A stretch of DNA of 64,000 nucleotides from Cladorhizidae sp. MBARI D1340-BT2 (lineage: Eukaryota > Porifera > Demospongiae > Poecilosclerida > Cladorhizidae): NCBI GenBank assembly GCA_028752905.1, contig JAQNBH010000011.1:21986841-22050840 (forward strand), written 5' to 3'. The number at the start of each line of letters is the position of its first letter. Position 1 is the first letter of the stretch. Positions 27,490-43,100 of the stretch are shown here, in pieces. The translations under genes and the position numbers were made by a program. The notes beneath the pieces were generated by a model. The model made no database searches, had not been told where the DNA came from, and saw nothing but the letters and a program-made list of their open reading frames with translations.

Positions 27490-30400
27490 CAGTTAATGCA
27501 ACCTAGGTATACCAAGGCCACTGATACAATCTAGGTATACACAGGCAGTTGAATCAACCTAGGTATACACAGGCAGTTGAAGCAACCTAGGTATACCCAG
27601 GTAGCTGATTCAACCTAGGTATACCCAGGCAGTTGATGCAACCTATGTATGCCCAGGCAGTTGATGCAAACTAGGTATAGCAAGGCAGTTGATGCAACCT
27701 AGGTATACCCAGGCAGTTGATGCAAACTATGTATAGCCAGGCACTTGATGCAACCTAAGTATAGCCAGGCAGTGATGCAACCTAGGTACACCCAGGCAGT
27801 TGATGCGACCTAGGAAACCCAGGCAGTTGAATCAACCTAGGTATACACAAGCAGTTGAAGCAACCTAGGTATACCCAGGCAGTTGATGCAACCTAAGTAT
27901 ACCAAGGCAGCTGATGCAACCTAAATAATTATACCCATGCAGTTGATGCAACCTAGGTATAACCAGGCAGCTGATACAATCTAGGTATTCCCAGGCAGTT
28001 GATGCAACCTAGGTATACCCAGGTAGCTGATTCATCAACCTAGGTATACCCAAGCAGTTGATGCAACCTATGTATGCCCAGGCAGCTGATAAAACCTAGG
28101 TATACCCAGGCAGTTGATGCAACCTAGGTATACACAGGCAGCTGATACATTCTAGGTATACCCAGGCAATTGATGCAATCTAGGTATACCCAGGCAGTTG
28201 ATTCAACCTAGGTATACCCAGGCAGCTGATGCAACCTAGGTATACCCAGGCAGTTGATGCAACCTAGATATACTCAGGCAGTTGGTGCAACCTATGGATA
28301 CCCAGACAGTTGATGCAACCAAGGTCTACCCAGGCAGTTGATCCAACCTGGGTATACCCAGTCAGTTGATGCAACCTAGGTATACCCATGCAGTTGATAC
28401 AACCTATGTATACCAGGCAGTTGATGCAACCTAGGTATATGCAGGTAGATGATGCAATTAGGTATACCCAAGCAGTGGATGCAACCTAGGTATAACCAGA
28501 CAGCTGATGCAACATAGGTATAACCCAGGCAGTTGATGCAACCTACGTATACCCAGGCAGCTGATGTAACCTAAGTATACACAGGCAATGGATGCAACAT
28601 AGGTATAGCCAGGCAGCTGATGCAACATAGGTATACCCAGGCAGTTGATGCAACCTAGGTATACCCAGGCAGCTGATGTAACCTAACAATATACAGGCAA
28701 TCGATGCAACCTAGGTATAGCCAGGCAGCTGATGCATACTAGGTATACTCAGGCAACAACCTAGGTATACCCAAGCAGTCGAGGCAATCTAGGTATATCT
28801 AGGCAGTTGATGCAACATAGGTATACCCAGGCAGTTGATGCAACCTAGGTATAACCTGGCAGCTGATGTAACCTAAGAATACACAGGCAATGGATGCAAC
28901 CGAGGTATAGCCAGGCATCTGATACATACTAGGTATACTCAGGCAATTGATGCAACCTAGGTATACCCAGGCAGCTGATGCAACCTAAGTATACCTAGGA
29001 AGCTGATCGAACCTAGGTATACTCAGACAGATGATGCAATCTAGGTATACCCAGGAAGCTGATACAATCAAGGTATACCCAGGCAATTGATGAAACCTAG
29101 GTATATCCAGGAAGCTGATACAACCTAGGTATACCCAGGCAGTTAATGCAACCTAGGTATACCAAGGCATCTGATACAATCTAGGTATACCCAGGCAGTT
29201 GAATCAACCTAGGTATACACAGGCAGTTGAAGCAACCTAGGTATACCCAGGTAGCTGATTCAACCTAGGTATACCCAGGCAGTTGATGCAACCTATGTAT
29301 GCCCAGGCAGCTGATACAATCTAGGTATACCCAGGCAGTTGATGCAACCTAGGTATATACAGGCAGCTGATACAATCTAGGTATAGCCAGGAAATTGATG
29401 CAATCTAGGTATACCCAGGCAGCTGATGCAACCTAGGTACACCCAGGCAGTTGAATCAACCTAGGTATACACAGGCAGTTGAAGTAACCTAGGTATACCC
29501 AGGCAGTTGATGCAACCTACGTATACCCAGGCAGCTGATGCTCCCTACGTATACCCAGGCAGTTGATGCAACCTAGGTATACCCAGGTAGCTGATTCATC
29601 AACCTAGGTTTACCCAAGCAGTTGATGCAACCTATGTATACCCAGGCAGCTGATAAAACCTAGGTATACCCAGGCAGTTGATGCAAACTAGGTATACACA
29701 GGCAGCTGATACATTCTAGGAATACCCATGCAATTGATGCAACCTAGGTATAACCAGGCAGTTGAATCAACCTAGGTATACACAGGCAGTTGAAGCAACC
29801 AAGGTATACCCAGGTAGCTGATTCAATCTAGCTATACCCAGGCAGTTGATGCAACCTATGTATGCCCAGGCAGCTGATACAATCTAGGTATACCCAGGCA
29901 GTTGATGCAACTTAGGTATACACAGGCAGCTGATACAATCTAGGCATACCCAGGAAATTGATGCAATCTAGGTATACCCAGGCAGCTGATGCAACCTAGG
30001 TACACCCAGGCAGTTGATGCGACCTAGGATACCCAGGCAGTTGAATCAACCTAGGTATACACAGGCAGTTGAAGCAACCTAGGTATACCCAGGCAGTTGA
30101 TGCAACCTACGTATACCCAGGCAGCTGATTCAACCTACGTATACCCATGCAGTTGATGCAACCTAGGTATAACCAGGCAGCTGATACAATCTAGGTATAC
30201 CCAGGTAGTTGATGCAACCTAGGTATACCCAGGTAGCTGATTCATCAACCTAGGTATACCCAAGCAGTTGATGCAACCTATGTATGCCCAGGCAGCTGAT
30301 ACAACCTAGGTATATCCAGGCAGTTGATGCAACCTTGGTATACACAGGCAGCTGATACATTCTAGGTATACCCATGCAATTGATGCAACCTAGGTATACC

Positions 30401-30815
30401 CAGGCAGTTGATTCAACCTAGGTATACCCAGGCAATTGTTGCAACCTAGGTATACCCAGGCAGTTGATGCAACCTTGATATACTCAGGCAGTTGGTGCAA
30501 CCTATGGATACCAAGACAGTTGATGCAACCAAGGTTTACCCAGGCAGTTGATCCAACCTGGGTATACCCAGTCAGATGATGCAACCTAGGTATACCCATG
30601 CAGTTGATACAACCTATGTATACCAGGCATTTGATGCAACCTAGGTATATGCAGGTAGATGATGCAATTAGGTATACCCAAGCAGTGGATGCAACCTAGG
30701 TATACCCAGACAGCTGATGCAACATAGGTATAACCCAGGCAGTTGATGCAACCTAGGTATACCCAGGCAGCTGATGTAACCTAAGTATACACAGGCAATG
30801 GATGCAAACTAGGTA
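27490..30815 (+). repeat. 3.3-kb block repeated about 12 kb downstream
   Basis: It aligns with 39481-42955, offset 11991 bp near 28150 and 12140 bp from about 29700 on. Part of the offset change is a deletion at 28757, where AGGCAA joins directly to CAACC. Anchors are the ATAACCAGACAG monomer (28490/40481), the AATACCCATGCAATTG monomer (29720/41860) and the AAATAATTATACCC insertion monomer (27922/39912). Confidence 0.72.
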
Positions 30816-33800
30816 TGCCCAGGCAGCTGATACAATCTAGGTATACCCAGGCAGTTGATGCAACCTAGGTATACACAGGCAGCTGATACAATCTAGGTAC
30901 ACCCAGGCAGTTAATGCGACCTAGGATACCAAGGCAGTTGAATCAACCTAGGTATACACAGGCAGTTGAAGCAACCTAGGTATACCCAGGCAGTTGATGC
31001 AACCTACGTATACCCAGGCAGCTGATGCAACCTACGTATACCCATGCAGTTGATGCAAACTAGGTATAACCAGGCAGCTGATACAATCTAGGTATACCCA
31101 GGCAGTTGATGCAACCTAGGTATACCCAGGTAGCTGATTCATCAACCTAGGTATACCCAAGCAGTTGATGCAACCTATTTATGCCCAGGCAGCTGATAAA
31201 ACCTAGGTATACCCAGGCAGTTGATGCAACCTAGGTATACACAGGCAGCTGATACATTCTAGGTATACCCAGGCAATTGATGCAACCTAGGTATAACCAG
31301 GCAGTTGATTCAACCTAGGTATACCCAGGCAGCTGATGCAACCTAGGTATACCCAGGCAGTTGATGCAACCTAGATATACTCAGGCAGTTGATGCAACCT
31401 ATGGATACCCAGACAGTTGATGCAACCAAGGTTTACCCAGGCAGTTGATCCAACCTGGGTATACCCAGTCAGTTGATGCAACCTAGGTTTACCCATGCAG
31501 TTGATACAACCTATGTATACCAGGCAGTTAATGCAACCTAGGTATATGCAGGTAGATGATGCAATTAGGTATACCCAAGCAGTGGATGCAACCTAGGTAT
31601 ACCCAGACAGCTGATGCAACTTAGGTATAACCCAGGCAGTTGATGCAACCTAGGTATACCCAGGCAGCTGATGTAACCTAAGTATACACAGGCAATGAAT
31701 GCAACCTAGGTATAGCCAGGCAGCTGATGCAACATAGGTATACCCAGGCAGTTGATGTAACCTAGGTATACCCAGGCAGCTGATGTAACCTAACAATATA
31801 CAGGCAATCGATGCAACCTAGGTGTAGCCAGGCAGCTGATGCATACTAGGTATACTCAGGCAATTGATGCAACCTAGGTATAACCTGGCAGCTGATGAAA
31901 CCTAAGTATACCCAGGAAGCTGATAAAACCTAGGTATATTCAGACAGTTGATGCAACCTAGGTATACCCAAGCAGTCGGTGCAATCTAGGTATATCTAGG
32001 CAGTTGATGCAACATAGGTATACCCAGGCAGTTGATGCAACCTAGGTATACCCACCCAGGCAGCTGATGTAACCTAAGAATACACAGGCAATGGATGCAA
32101 CTGAGGTATAGCCAGGCATCTGTTACATAGTAGGTATATTCAGGCAATTGATGCAACCTAGGTATACCCAGGCAGCTGATGCAACCTAAGTATACCTAGG
32201 AAGCTGATACAACCTAGGTATACTCAGACAGATGATGCAACCTAGGTATACCCAGGAAGCTGATACAATCAAGGTATACACAGGCAATTGATGAAACTTA
32301 GGTATATCCAGGAAGCTGATACAACCTAGGTATACCCAGGCAGTTAATGCAACCTTGGTATACCAAGGCAACTGATACAATCTAGGTATACCCAGGCAGT
32401 TGTATCAACCTAGGTATACACAGGCAGTTGAAGCAACCTAGGTATACCCAGGCAGTTGATGCAACCTACGTATACCCAGGCAGCTGATGCAACCTAGGTA
32501 TACCCATGCAGTTGATGAAACCTAGGTATACCCAGGCAGCTGATACAATCTAGGTATACCCAGGCAGTTGATGCAACCTAGGTATAACCAGGTAGCTGAT
32601 TCAACCTAGGTATACCCAGGCAGTTGATGCAACCTATGTATGCCCAGGCAGCTGATACAATCTAGGTAAACCCAGGCAGTTGATGCAACCTAGGTATACA
32701 CAGGCAGCTGATACAATCTAGGTATACCTAGGAAATTGATGCAATCTAGGTATACCCAGGCAGCTGATACAACCTAGGTATACCCAGGCAGATGATACAA
32801 CCCAGGCATTCATAGGGATACCCAGGCAGTTGATTCAACCTAGGTATACCCAGGCAGCTGATGCAACCTAGGTATACCCAGGCAGTTGATGCACCCTACG
32901 TATACCAGGCAGATGATGCAACCTATATATACTCAGGCAGTTGATACAACCTATGTATACCAGGCAGTTGATGCAACCTAGGTACATGCAGGTAGATGAT
33001 GCAATTAGGTACACCCAAGCAGTGGATGCAACCTAAGTATACCCAGACAGCTGATGCAACATAGGTATAACCCAGGCAATTGATGCAACCTAGGTATACC
33101 CAGGCAGCTGATGTAACCTAAGTATCCACAGGCAATGGATGCAACCTAGGTATAGCCAGGCAGCTGATGCAACATAGGTATACCCAGGCAGTTGATGCAA
33201 CCTAGGTATACCCAGGCAGCTGATGTAACCTAACAATATACAGGCAATTGATGCAACCTAGGTATAGCCAGGCAGCTGATGCATACTAGGTATACTCAGG
33301 CAATTGATGCAACCTAGGTATAACCTGGCAGCTGATGCAAGCTAAGTATACCCAGGAAGCTGATAAAACCTATGTATATTCAGACAGTTGATGCAACCTA
33401 GGTATACCCAAGCAGTCGATGCAATCTAGGTATATCTAGGGAGTTGATGCAACATAGGTATACCCAGGCAGTTGATGCAACCTAGGTATACCAACCCAGG
33501 CAGCTGATGTAACCTAAGAATACACAGGCAATGGATGCAACCGAGGTATAGCCAGGCATCTGATACAATCTAGGTATACTCAGGCAATTGATGCAACCTA
33601 GGTATACCCAGGCAGCTGATGCAACCTAAGTATACCTAGGAAGCTGATACAACCTAGGTATACTCAGACAGATGATGCAACCTAGGTATACCCAGGAAGC
33701 TGATACAATCAAGGTATACCCAGGCAATTGATGAAACCTAGGTATATCCAGGAAGCTGATACAACCTAGGTATACCCAGGCAGTTAATGCAACCTAGGTA

Positions 33801-34440
33801 TACCAAGGCCACTGATACAATCTAGGTATACACAGGCAGTTGAATCAACCTAGGTATACACAGGCAGTTGAAGCAACCTAGGTATACCCAGGTAGCTGAT
33901 TCAACCTAGGTATACCCAGGCAGTTGATGCAACCTATGTATGCCAAGGCAGTTGATGCAAACTAGGTATAGCAAGGCAGTTGATGCAACCTAGGTATACC
34001 CAGGCAGTTGATGCAAACTATGTATAGCCAGGCACTTGATGCAACCTAAGTATAGCCAGGCAGTGATGCAACCTAGGTACACCCAGGCAGTTGATGCGAC
34101 CTAGGATACCCAGGCAGTTGAATCAACCTAGGTATACACAGGCAGTTGAAGCAACCTAGGTATACCCAGGCAGTTGATGCAACCTAAGTATACCAAGGCA
34201 GCTGATGCAACCTAAATAATTATACCCATGCAGTTGATGCAACCTAGGTATAACCAGGCAGCTGATACAATCTAGGTATTCCCAGGCAGTTGATGCAACC
34301 TAGGTATACCCAGGTAGCTGATTCATCAACCTAGGTATACCCAAGCAGATGATGCAACCTATGTATGCCCAGGAAGCTGATACAACCTAGGTATACCCAG
34401 GCAGTTGATGCAACCTAGGTATACACAGGCAGCTGATACA
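30175..34440 (+). repeat. 4.25-kb higher-order repeat, copy A
   Basis: It matches the block starting at about 34427, offset 4252 bp up to about 31386 and 4260 bp after that; the change is an 8-bp insertion near 35647 in copy B. It contains one 1440-bp block (32341-33780). Identical monomer strings include the one with CCTACGTATACC and TATATATACTC near 32900 and 37160. Confidence 0.85.
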
Positions 34441-37400
34441 ATCTAGGTATACCCAGGTAGTTGATGCAACCTAGGTATACCCAGGTAGCTGATTCATCAA
34501 CCTAGGTATACCCAAGCAGTTGATGCAACCTATGTATGCCCAGGCAGCTGATACAACCTAGGTATACCCAGGCAGTTGATGCAACCTAGGTATACACAGG
34601 CAGCTGATACATTCTAGGTATACCCATGCAATTGATGCAACCTAGGTATACCCAGGCAGTTGATTCAACCTAGGTATACCCAGGCAATTGATGCAACCTA
34701 GGTATACCCAGGCAGTTGATGCAACCTTGATATACTCAGGCAGTTGGTGCAACCTATGGATACCAAGACAGTTGATGCAACCAAGGTTTACCCAGGCAGT
34801 TGATCCAACCTGGGTATACCCAGTCAGATGATGCAACCTAGGTATACCCATGCAGTTGATACAACCTATGTATACCAGGCATTTGATGCAACCTAGGTAT
34901 ATGCAGGTAGATGATGCAATTAGGTATACCCAAGCAGTGGATGCAACCTAGGTATACCCAGACAGCTGTTGCAACATAGGTATAACCCAGGCAGTTGATG
35001 CAACCTAGGTATACCCAGGCAGCTGATGTAACCTAAGTATACACAGGCAATGGATGCAACCTAGGTATGCCCAGGCAGCTGATACAATCTAGGTATACCC
35101 AGGCAGTTGATGCAACCTAGGTATACACAGGCAGCTGATACAATCTAGGTACACCCAGGCAGTTAATGCGACCTAGGATACCCAGGCAGTTGAATCAACC
35201 TAGGTATACACAGGCAGTTGAAGCAACCTAGGTATACCCAGGCAGTTGATGCAACCTACGTATACCCAGGCAGCTGATGCAACCTACGTATACCCATGCA
35301 GTTGATGCAAACTAGGTATAACCAGGCAGCTGATACAATCTAGGTATACACAGGCAGTTGATGCAACCTAGGTATACCCAGGTAGCTGATTCATCAACCT
35401 AGGTATACCCAAGCAGTTGATGCAACCTATTTATGCCCAGGCAGCTGATAAAACCTAGGTATACCCAGGCAGTTGATGCAACCTAGGTATACACAGGCAG
35501 CTGATACATTCTAGGTATACCCAGGCAATTGATGCAACCTAGGTATAACCAGGCAGTTGATTCAACCTAGGTATACCCAGGCAGCTGATGCAACCTAGGT
35601 ATACCCAGGCAGTTGATGCAACCTAGATATACTCAGGCAGTTGATGAGGTGATGCAACCTATGGATACCCAGACAGTTGATGCAACCAAGGTTTACCCAG
35701 GCAGTTGATCCAACCTGGGTATACCCAGTCAGTTGATGCAACCTAGGTTTACCCATGCAGTTGATACAACCTATGTATACCAGGCAGTTAATGCAACCTA
35801 GGTATATGCAGGTAGATGATGCAATTAGGTATACCCAAGCAGTGGATGCAACCTAGGTATACCCAGACAGCTGATGCAACATAGGTATAACCCAGGCAGT
35901 TGATGCAACCTAGGTATACCCAGGCAGCTGATGTAACCTAAGTATACACAGGCAATGGATGCAACCTAGGTATAGCCAGGCAGCTGATGCAACATAGGTA
36001 TACCCAGGCAGTTGATGTAATCTAGGTATACCCAGGCAGCTGATGTAACCTAACAATATACAGGCAATCGATGCAACCTAGGTATAGCCAGGCAGCTGAT
36101 GCATACTAGGTATACTCAGGCAATTGATGCAACCTAGGTATAACCTGGCAGCTGATGAAACCTAAGTATACCCAGGAAGCTGATAAAACCTAGGTATATT
36201 CAGACAGTTGATGCAACCTAGGTATACCCAAGCAGTCGGTGCAATCTAGGTATATCTAGGCAGTTGATGCAACATAGGTATACCCAGGCAGTTGATGCAA
36301 CCTAGGTATACCCACCCAGGCAGCTGATGTAACCTAAGAATACACAGGCAATGGATGCAACTGAGGTATAGCCAGGCATCTGATACATAGTAGGTATATT
36401 CAGGCAATTGATGCAACCTAGGTATACCCAGGCAGCTGATGCAACCTAAGTATACCTAGGAAGCTGATACAACCTAGGTATACTCAGACAGATGATGCAA
36501 CCAAGGTATACCCAGGAAGCTGATACAATCAAGGTATACACAGGCAATTGATGAAACTTAGGTATATCCAGGAAGCTGATACAACCTAGGTATACCCAGG
36601 CAGTTAATGCAACCTAGGTATACCAAGGCAACTGATACAATCTAGGTATACCCAGGCAGTTGTATCAACCTAGGTATACACAGGCAGTTGAAGCAACCTA
36701 GGTATACCCAGGCAGTTGATGCAACCTACGTATACCCAGGCAGCTGATGCAACCTAGGTATACCCATGCAGTTGATGAAACCTAGGTATACCCAGGCAGC
36801 TGATACAATCTAGGTATACCCAGGCAGTTGATGCAACCTAGGTATACCCAGGTAGCTGATTCAACCTAGGTATACCCAGGCAGTTGATGCAACCTATGTA
36901 TGCCCAGGCAGCTGATACAATCTAGGTAAACCCAGGCAGTTGATGCAACCTAGGTATACACAGGCAGCTGATACAATCTAGGTATACCTAGGAAATTGAT
37001 GCAATCTAGGTATACCCAGGCAGCTGATACAACCTAGGTATACCCAGGCAGATGATACAACCCAGGCAATCATAGGGATACCCAGGCAGTTGATTCAACC
37101 TAGGTATACCCAGGCAGCTGATGCAACCTAGGTATACCCAGGCAGTTGATGCACCCTACGTATACCAGGCAGATGATGCAACCTATATATACTCAGGCAG
37201 TTGATACAACCTATGTATACCAGGCAGTTGATGCAACCTAGGTACATGCAGGTAGATGATGCAATTAGGTACACCCAAGCAGTGGATGCAACCTAAGTAT
37301 ACCCAGACAGCTGATGCAACATAGGTATAACCCAGGCAGTTGATGCAACCTAGGTATACCCAGGCAGCTGATGTAACCTAAGTATCCACAGGCAATGGAT

Positions 37401-40140
37401 GCAACCTAGGTATAGCCAGGCAGCTGATGCAACATAGGTATACCCAGGCAGTTGATGCAACCTAGGTATACCCAGGCAGCTGATGTAACCTAACAATATA
37501 CAGGCAATTGATGCAACCTAGGTATAGCCAGGCAGCTGATGCATACTAGGTATACTCAGGCAATTGATGCAACCTAGGTATAACCTGGCAGCTGATGCAA
37601 GCTAAGTATACCCAGGAAGCTGATAAAACCTATGTATATTCAGACAGTTGATGCAACCTAGGTATACCCAAGCAGTCGATGCAATCTAGGTATATCTAGG
37701 GAGTTGATGCAACATAGGTATACCCAGGCAGTTGATGCAACCTAGGTATACCAACCCAGGCAGCTGATGTAACCTAAGAATACACAGGCAATGGATGCAA
37801 CCGAGGTATAGCCAGGCATCTGATACAATCTAGGTATACTCAGGCAATTGATGCAACCTAGGTATACCCAGGCAGCTGATGCAACCTAAGTATACCTAGG
37901 AAGCTGATACAACCTAGGTATACTCAGACAGATGATGCAACCTAGGTATACCCAGGAAGCTGATACAATCAAGGTATACCCAGGCAATTGATGAAACCTA
38001 GGTATATCCAGGAAGCTGATACAACCTAGGTATACCCAGGCAGTTAATGCAACCTAGGTATACCAAGGCAACTGATACAATCTAGGTATACCCAGGCAGT
38101 TGTATCAACCTAGGTATACACAGGCAGTTGAAGCAACCTAGGTATACCCAGGCAGTTGATGCAACCTACGTATACCCAGGCAGCTGATGCAACCTAGGTA
38201 TACCCATGCAGTTGATGAAACCTAGGTATACCCAGGCAGCTGATACAATCTAGGTATACCCAGGCAGTTGATGCAACCTAGGTATACCCAGGTAGCTGAT
38301 TCAACCTAGGTATACCCAGGCAGTTGATGCAACCTATGTATGCCCAGGCAGCTGATACAATCTAGGTAAACCCAGGCAGTTGATGCAACCTAGGTATACA
38401 CAGGCAGCTGATACAATCTAGGTATACCTAGGAAATTGATGCAATCTAGGTATACCCAGGCAGCTGATACAACCTAGGTATACCCAGGCAGATGATACAA
38501 CCCAGGCAATCATAGGGATACCCAGGCAGTTGATTCAACCTAGGTATACCCAGGCAGCTGATGCAACCTAGGTATACCCAGGCAGTTGATGCACCCTACG
38601 TATACCAGGCAGATGATGCAACCTATATATACTCAGGCAGTTGATACAACCTATGTATACCAGGCAGTTGATGCAACCTAGGTACATGCAGGTAGATGAT
38701 GCAATTAGGTACACCCAAGCAGTGGATGCAACCTAAGTATACCCAGACAGCTGATGCAACATAGGTATAACCCAGGCAGTTGATGCAACCTAGGTATACC
38801 CAGGCAGCTGATGTAACCTAAGTATCCACAGGCAATGGATGCAACCTAGGTATAGCCAGGCAGCTGATGCAACATAGGTATACCCAGGCAGTTGATGCAA
38901 CCTAGGTATACCCAGGCAGCTGATGTAACCTAACAATATACAGGCAATTGATGCAACCTAGGTATAGCCAGGCAGCTGATGCATACTAGGTATACTCAGG
39001 CAATTGATGCAACCTAGGTATAACCTGGCAGCTGATGCAAGCTAAGTATACCCAGGAAGCTGATAAAACCTATGTATATTCAGACAGTTGATGCAACCTA
39101 GGTATACCCAAGCAGTCGATGCAATCTAGGTATATCTAGGGAGTTGATGCAACATAGGTATACCCAGGCAGTTGATGCAACCTAGGTATACCAACCCAGG
39201 CAGCTGATGTAACCTAAGAATACACAGGCAATGGATGCAACAGAGGTATAGCCAGGCATCTGATACAATCTAGGTATACTCAGGCAATTGATGCAACCTA
39301 GGTATACCCAGGCAGCTGATGCAACCTAAGTATACCTAGGAAGCTGATACAACCTAGGTATACTCAGACAGATGATGCAACCTAGGTATACCCAGGAAGC
39401 TGATACAATCAAGGTATACCCAGGCAATTGATGAAACCTAGGTATATCCAGGAAGCTGATACAACCTAGGTATACCCAGGCAGTTAATGCAACCTAGGTA
39501 TACCAAGGCCACTGATACAATCTAGGTATACACAGGCAGTTGAATCAACCTAGGTATACACAGGCAGTTGAAGCAACCTAGGTATACCCAGGTAGCTGAT
39601 TCAACCTAGGTATACCCAGGCAGTTGATGCAACCTATGTATGCCAAGGCAGTTGATGCAAACTAGGTATAGCAAGGCAGTTGATGCAACCTAGGTATACC
39701 CAGGCAGTTGATGCAAACTATGTATAGCCAGGCACTTGATGCAACCTAAGTATAGCCAGGCAGTGATGCAACCAAGGTACACCCAGGCAGTTGATGCGAC
39801 CTAGGATACCCAGGCAGTTGAATCAACCTAGGTTTACACAGGCAGTTGAAGCAACCTAGGTATACCCAGGCAGTTGATGCAACCTAAGTATACCAAGGCA
39901 GCTGATGCAACCTAAATAATTATACCCATGCAGTTGATGCAACCTAGGTATAACCAGGCAGCTGATACAATCTAGGTATTCCCAGGCAGTTGATGCAACC
40001 TAGGTATACCCAGGTAGCTGATTCATCAACCTAGGTATACCCAAGCAGATGATGCAACCTATGTATGCCCAGGAAGCTGATACAACCTAGGTATACCCAG
40101 GCAGTTGATGCAACCTAGGTATACACAGGCAGCTGATACA
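34427..40140 (+). repeat. 4.25-kb higher-order repeat, copy B, with an extra 1440-bp unit
   Basis: This copy contains two tandem 1440-bp units (36601-38040 and 38041-39480) where copy A has one. After them, 39481-40140 matches 33781-34440 at offset 5700, which equals 4260 plus 1440. The two 1440-bp units differ at a single position that I could find (CCGAGG at about 37801 against CAGAGG at about 39241). Confidence 0.88.
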
Positions 40141-43100
40141 TTCTAGGTATACCCAGGCAATTGATGCAATCTAGGTATACCCAGGCAGTTGATTCAACCT
40201 TGGTATACTCAGGCAGCTGATGCAACCTAGGTTTACCCAGGCAGTTGATGCAACCTAGATACACTCAGGCAGTTGGTGCAACCTATGGATACCCAGACAG
40301 TTGATGCAACTAAGGTCTACCCAGGCAGTTGTTCCAACCTGGGTATACCCAGTCAGTTGATGCAACCTAGGTATACCCATGCAGTTGATACAACCTATGT
40401 ATACCAGGCAGTTGATGCAACCTAGGTATATGCAGGTAGATGATGCAATTAGGTATACCCAAGCAGTGGATGCAACCTAGGTATAACCAGACAGCTGATG
40501 CAACATAGGTATAACCCAGGCAGTTGATGCAACCTAGGTATACCCAGGCAGCTGATGTAACCTAAGTATACACAGGCAATGGATGCAACCTAGGTATAGC
40601 CAGGCAGCTGATGCAACATAGGTATACTCAGGCAGTTGATGCAACCTAGGTATACCCAGGCAGCTGATGTAACCTAACAATATACAGGCAATCGATGCAA
40701 CCCAGGTATAGCCAGGCAGCTGATTCATACTAGGTATACTCAGGCAATTGATGCAACCTAGGTATAACCTGGCAGCTGATGCAACCTAAGTATACCCAGG
40801 AAGCTGATAAAACCTAGGTATATTCAGACAGTTGATGCAACCTAGGTATACCCAAGCAGTCGATGCAATCTAGGTATATCTAGGCAGTTGATGCAACATA
40901 GGTATACCCAGGCAGTTGATGCAACCTAGGTATACCCACCCAGCCAGCTGATGTAACCTTAGAATACACAGGCAATGGATGCAACCGAGGTATAGCCAGG
41001 CATCTGATACATACTAGGTATACTCAGGAAATTGATGCAACCTAGGTATACCCAGGCAGCTGATGCAACCTAAGTATATCAAGGAAGCTGATACAACCTA
41101 GGTATACTCAGACAGATTATGCAACCTAGGTATACCCAGGAAGCTGATACAATCAAGGTATACCCAGGCAATTGATGAAACCTAGGTATATCCAGGAAGC
41201 TGATACAACCTAGGTATACCCAGGCAGTTAATGCAACCTAGGTATACCAAGGCATCTGATACAATCTAGGTATACCCAGGCAGTTGAATCAACCTAGGAA
41301 TACACAGGCAGTTGAAGCAACCTAGGTATACCCAGGTAGCTGATTCAACCTAGGTATACCCAGGCAGTTGATGCAACCTATGTATGCCCAGGCAGCTGAT
41401 ACAATCTAGGTATACCCAGGCAGTTGATGCAACCTAGGTATACACAGGCAGCTGATACAATCTAGGTATACCCAGGAAATTGATGCAATCTAGGTATACC
41501 CAGGCAGCTGATGCAACCTAGGTACACCCAGGCAGTTGATGCGACCAAGGATACCCAGGCAGTTGAATCAACCTAGGTATACACAGGCAGTTGAAGCAAC
41601 CTAGGTATACCCAGGCAGTTGATGCAACCTACGTATACCCAGGCAGCTGATGCAACCTACGTATACCCATGCAGTTGATGCAACCTAGGTATAACCAGGC
41701 AGTTGATGCAACCTAGGTATACCCAGGTAGCTGATTCATCAACCTAGGTTTGCCCAAGCAGTTGATGCAACCTATGTATGCCTAGCCAGCTGATACAACC
41801 TAGGTATACCCAGGCAGTTGATGCAAACTAGGTATACACAGGCAGCTGATACATTCTAGGAATACCCATGCAATTGATGCAACCTAGGTATACCCAGGCA
41901 GTTGAATCAACCTAGGTATACACAGGCAGTTGAAGCAACCTAGGTATACCCAGGTAGCTGATTCAATCTAGGTATACCCAGGCAGTTGATGCAACCTATG
42001 TATGCCCAGGCAGCTGATACAATCTAGCTATACCCAGGCAGTTGATGCAACTTAGGTATACACAGGCAGCTGATACAATCTAGGCATACCCAGGAAATTG
42101 ATGCAATCTAGGTATACACAGGCAGCTGATGCAACCTAGGTACACCCAGGCAGTTGATGCGACCTAGGATACCCAGGCAGTTGAATCAACCTAGGTATAC
42201 ACAGGCAGTTGAAGCAACCTAGGTATACCCAGGCAGTTGATGCAACCTACGTATACCCAGGCAGCTGATGCAACCTACGTATACCCATGCGGTTGATGCA
42301 ACCTAGGTATAACCAGGCAGCTGATACAATCTAGGTATACCCAGGTAGTTGATGCAATCTAGGTATACCCAGGTAGCTGATTCATCAACCTAGGTATACC
42401 CAAGCAGTTGATGCAACCTATGTATGCCCAGGCAGCTGATAAAACCTAGGTATACCCAGGCAGTTGATGCAAACTAGGTATACACAGGCAGCTGATACTT
42501 TCTAGGTATACCCAGGCAATTGATGCAACCTAGGTATACCCAGGCAGTTGATTCAACCTAGGTATACCCAGGCAGTTGATGCAACCTAGGTATACCCAGG
42601 CAGTTGATGCAACCTAGATATACTCAGGCAGTTGGTGAAACCTATGGATACCAAGACAGTTGATGCAACCAAGGTTTACCCAGGCAGTTGATCCAACCTG
42701 GGTATACCCAGTCAGATGATGCAACCTAGGTATACCCATGCAGTTGATACAACCTATGTATACCAGGCAGTTGATGCAACCTAGGTATATGGAGGTAGAT
42801 GATGCAATTAGGTATACCCAAGCAGTGGATGCAACCTAGGTATAACCAGACAGCTGATGCAACATAGGTATAACCCAGGCAGTTGATGCAACCTAGGTAT
42901 ACCCAGGCAGCTGATGTAACCTAAGTATACACAGGCAATGGATGCAACCTAGGTATAGCCAGGCAGCTGATGCAACATAGGTATACCCAGGCAGTTGATG
43001 CAACCTAGGTATACCCAGGCAGCTGATGTAACCTAACAATATACAGGCAATCGATGCAACCTAGGTATAGCCAGGCAGCTGATGCATACTAGGTATACTC

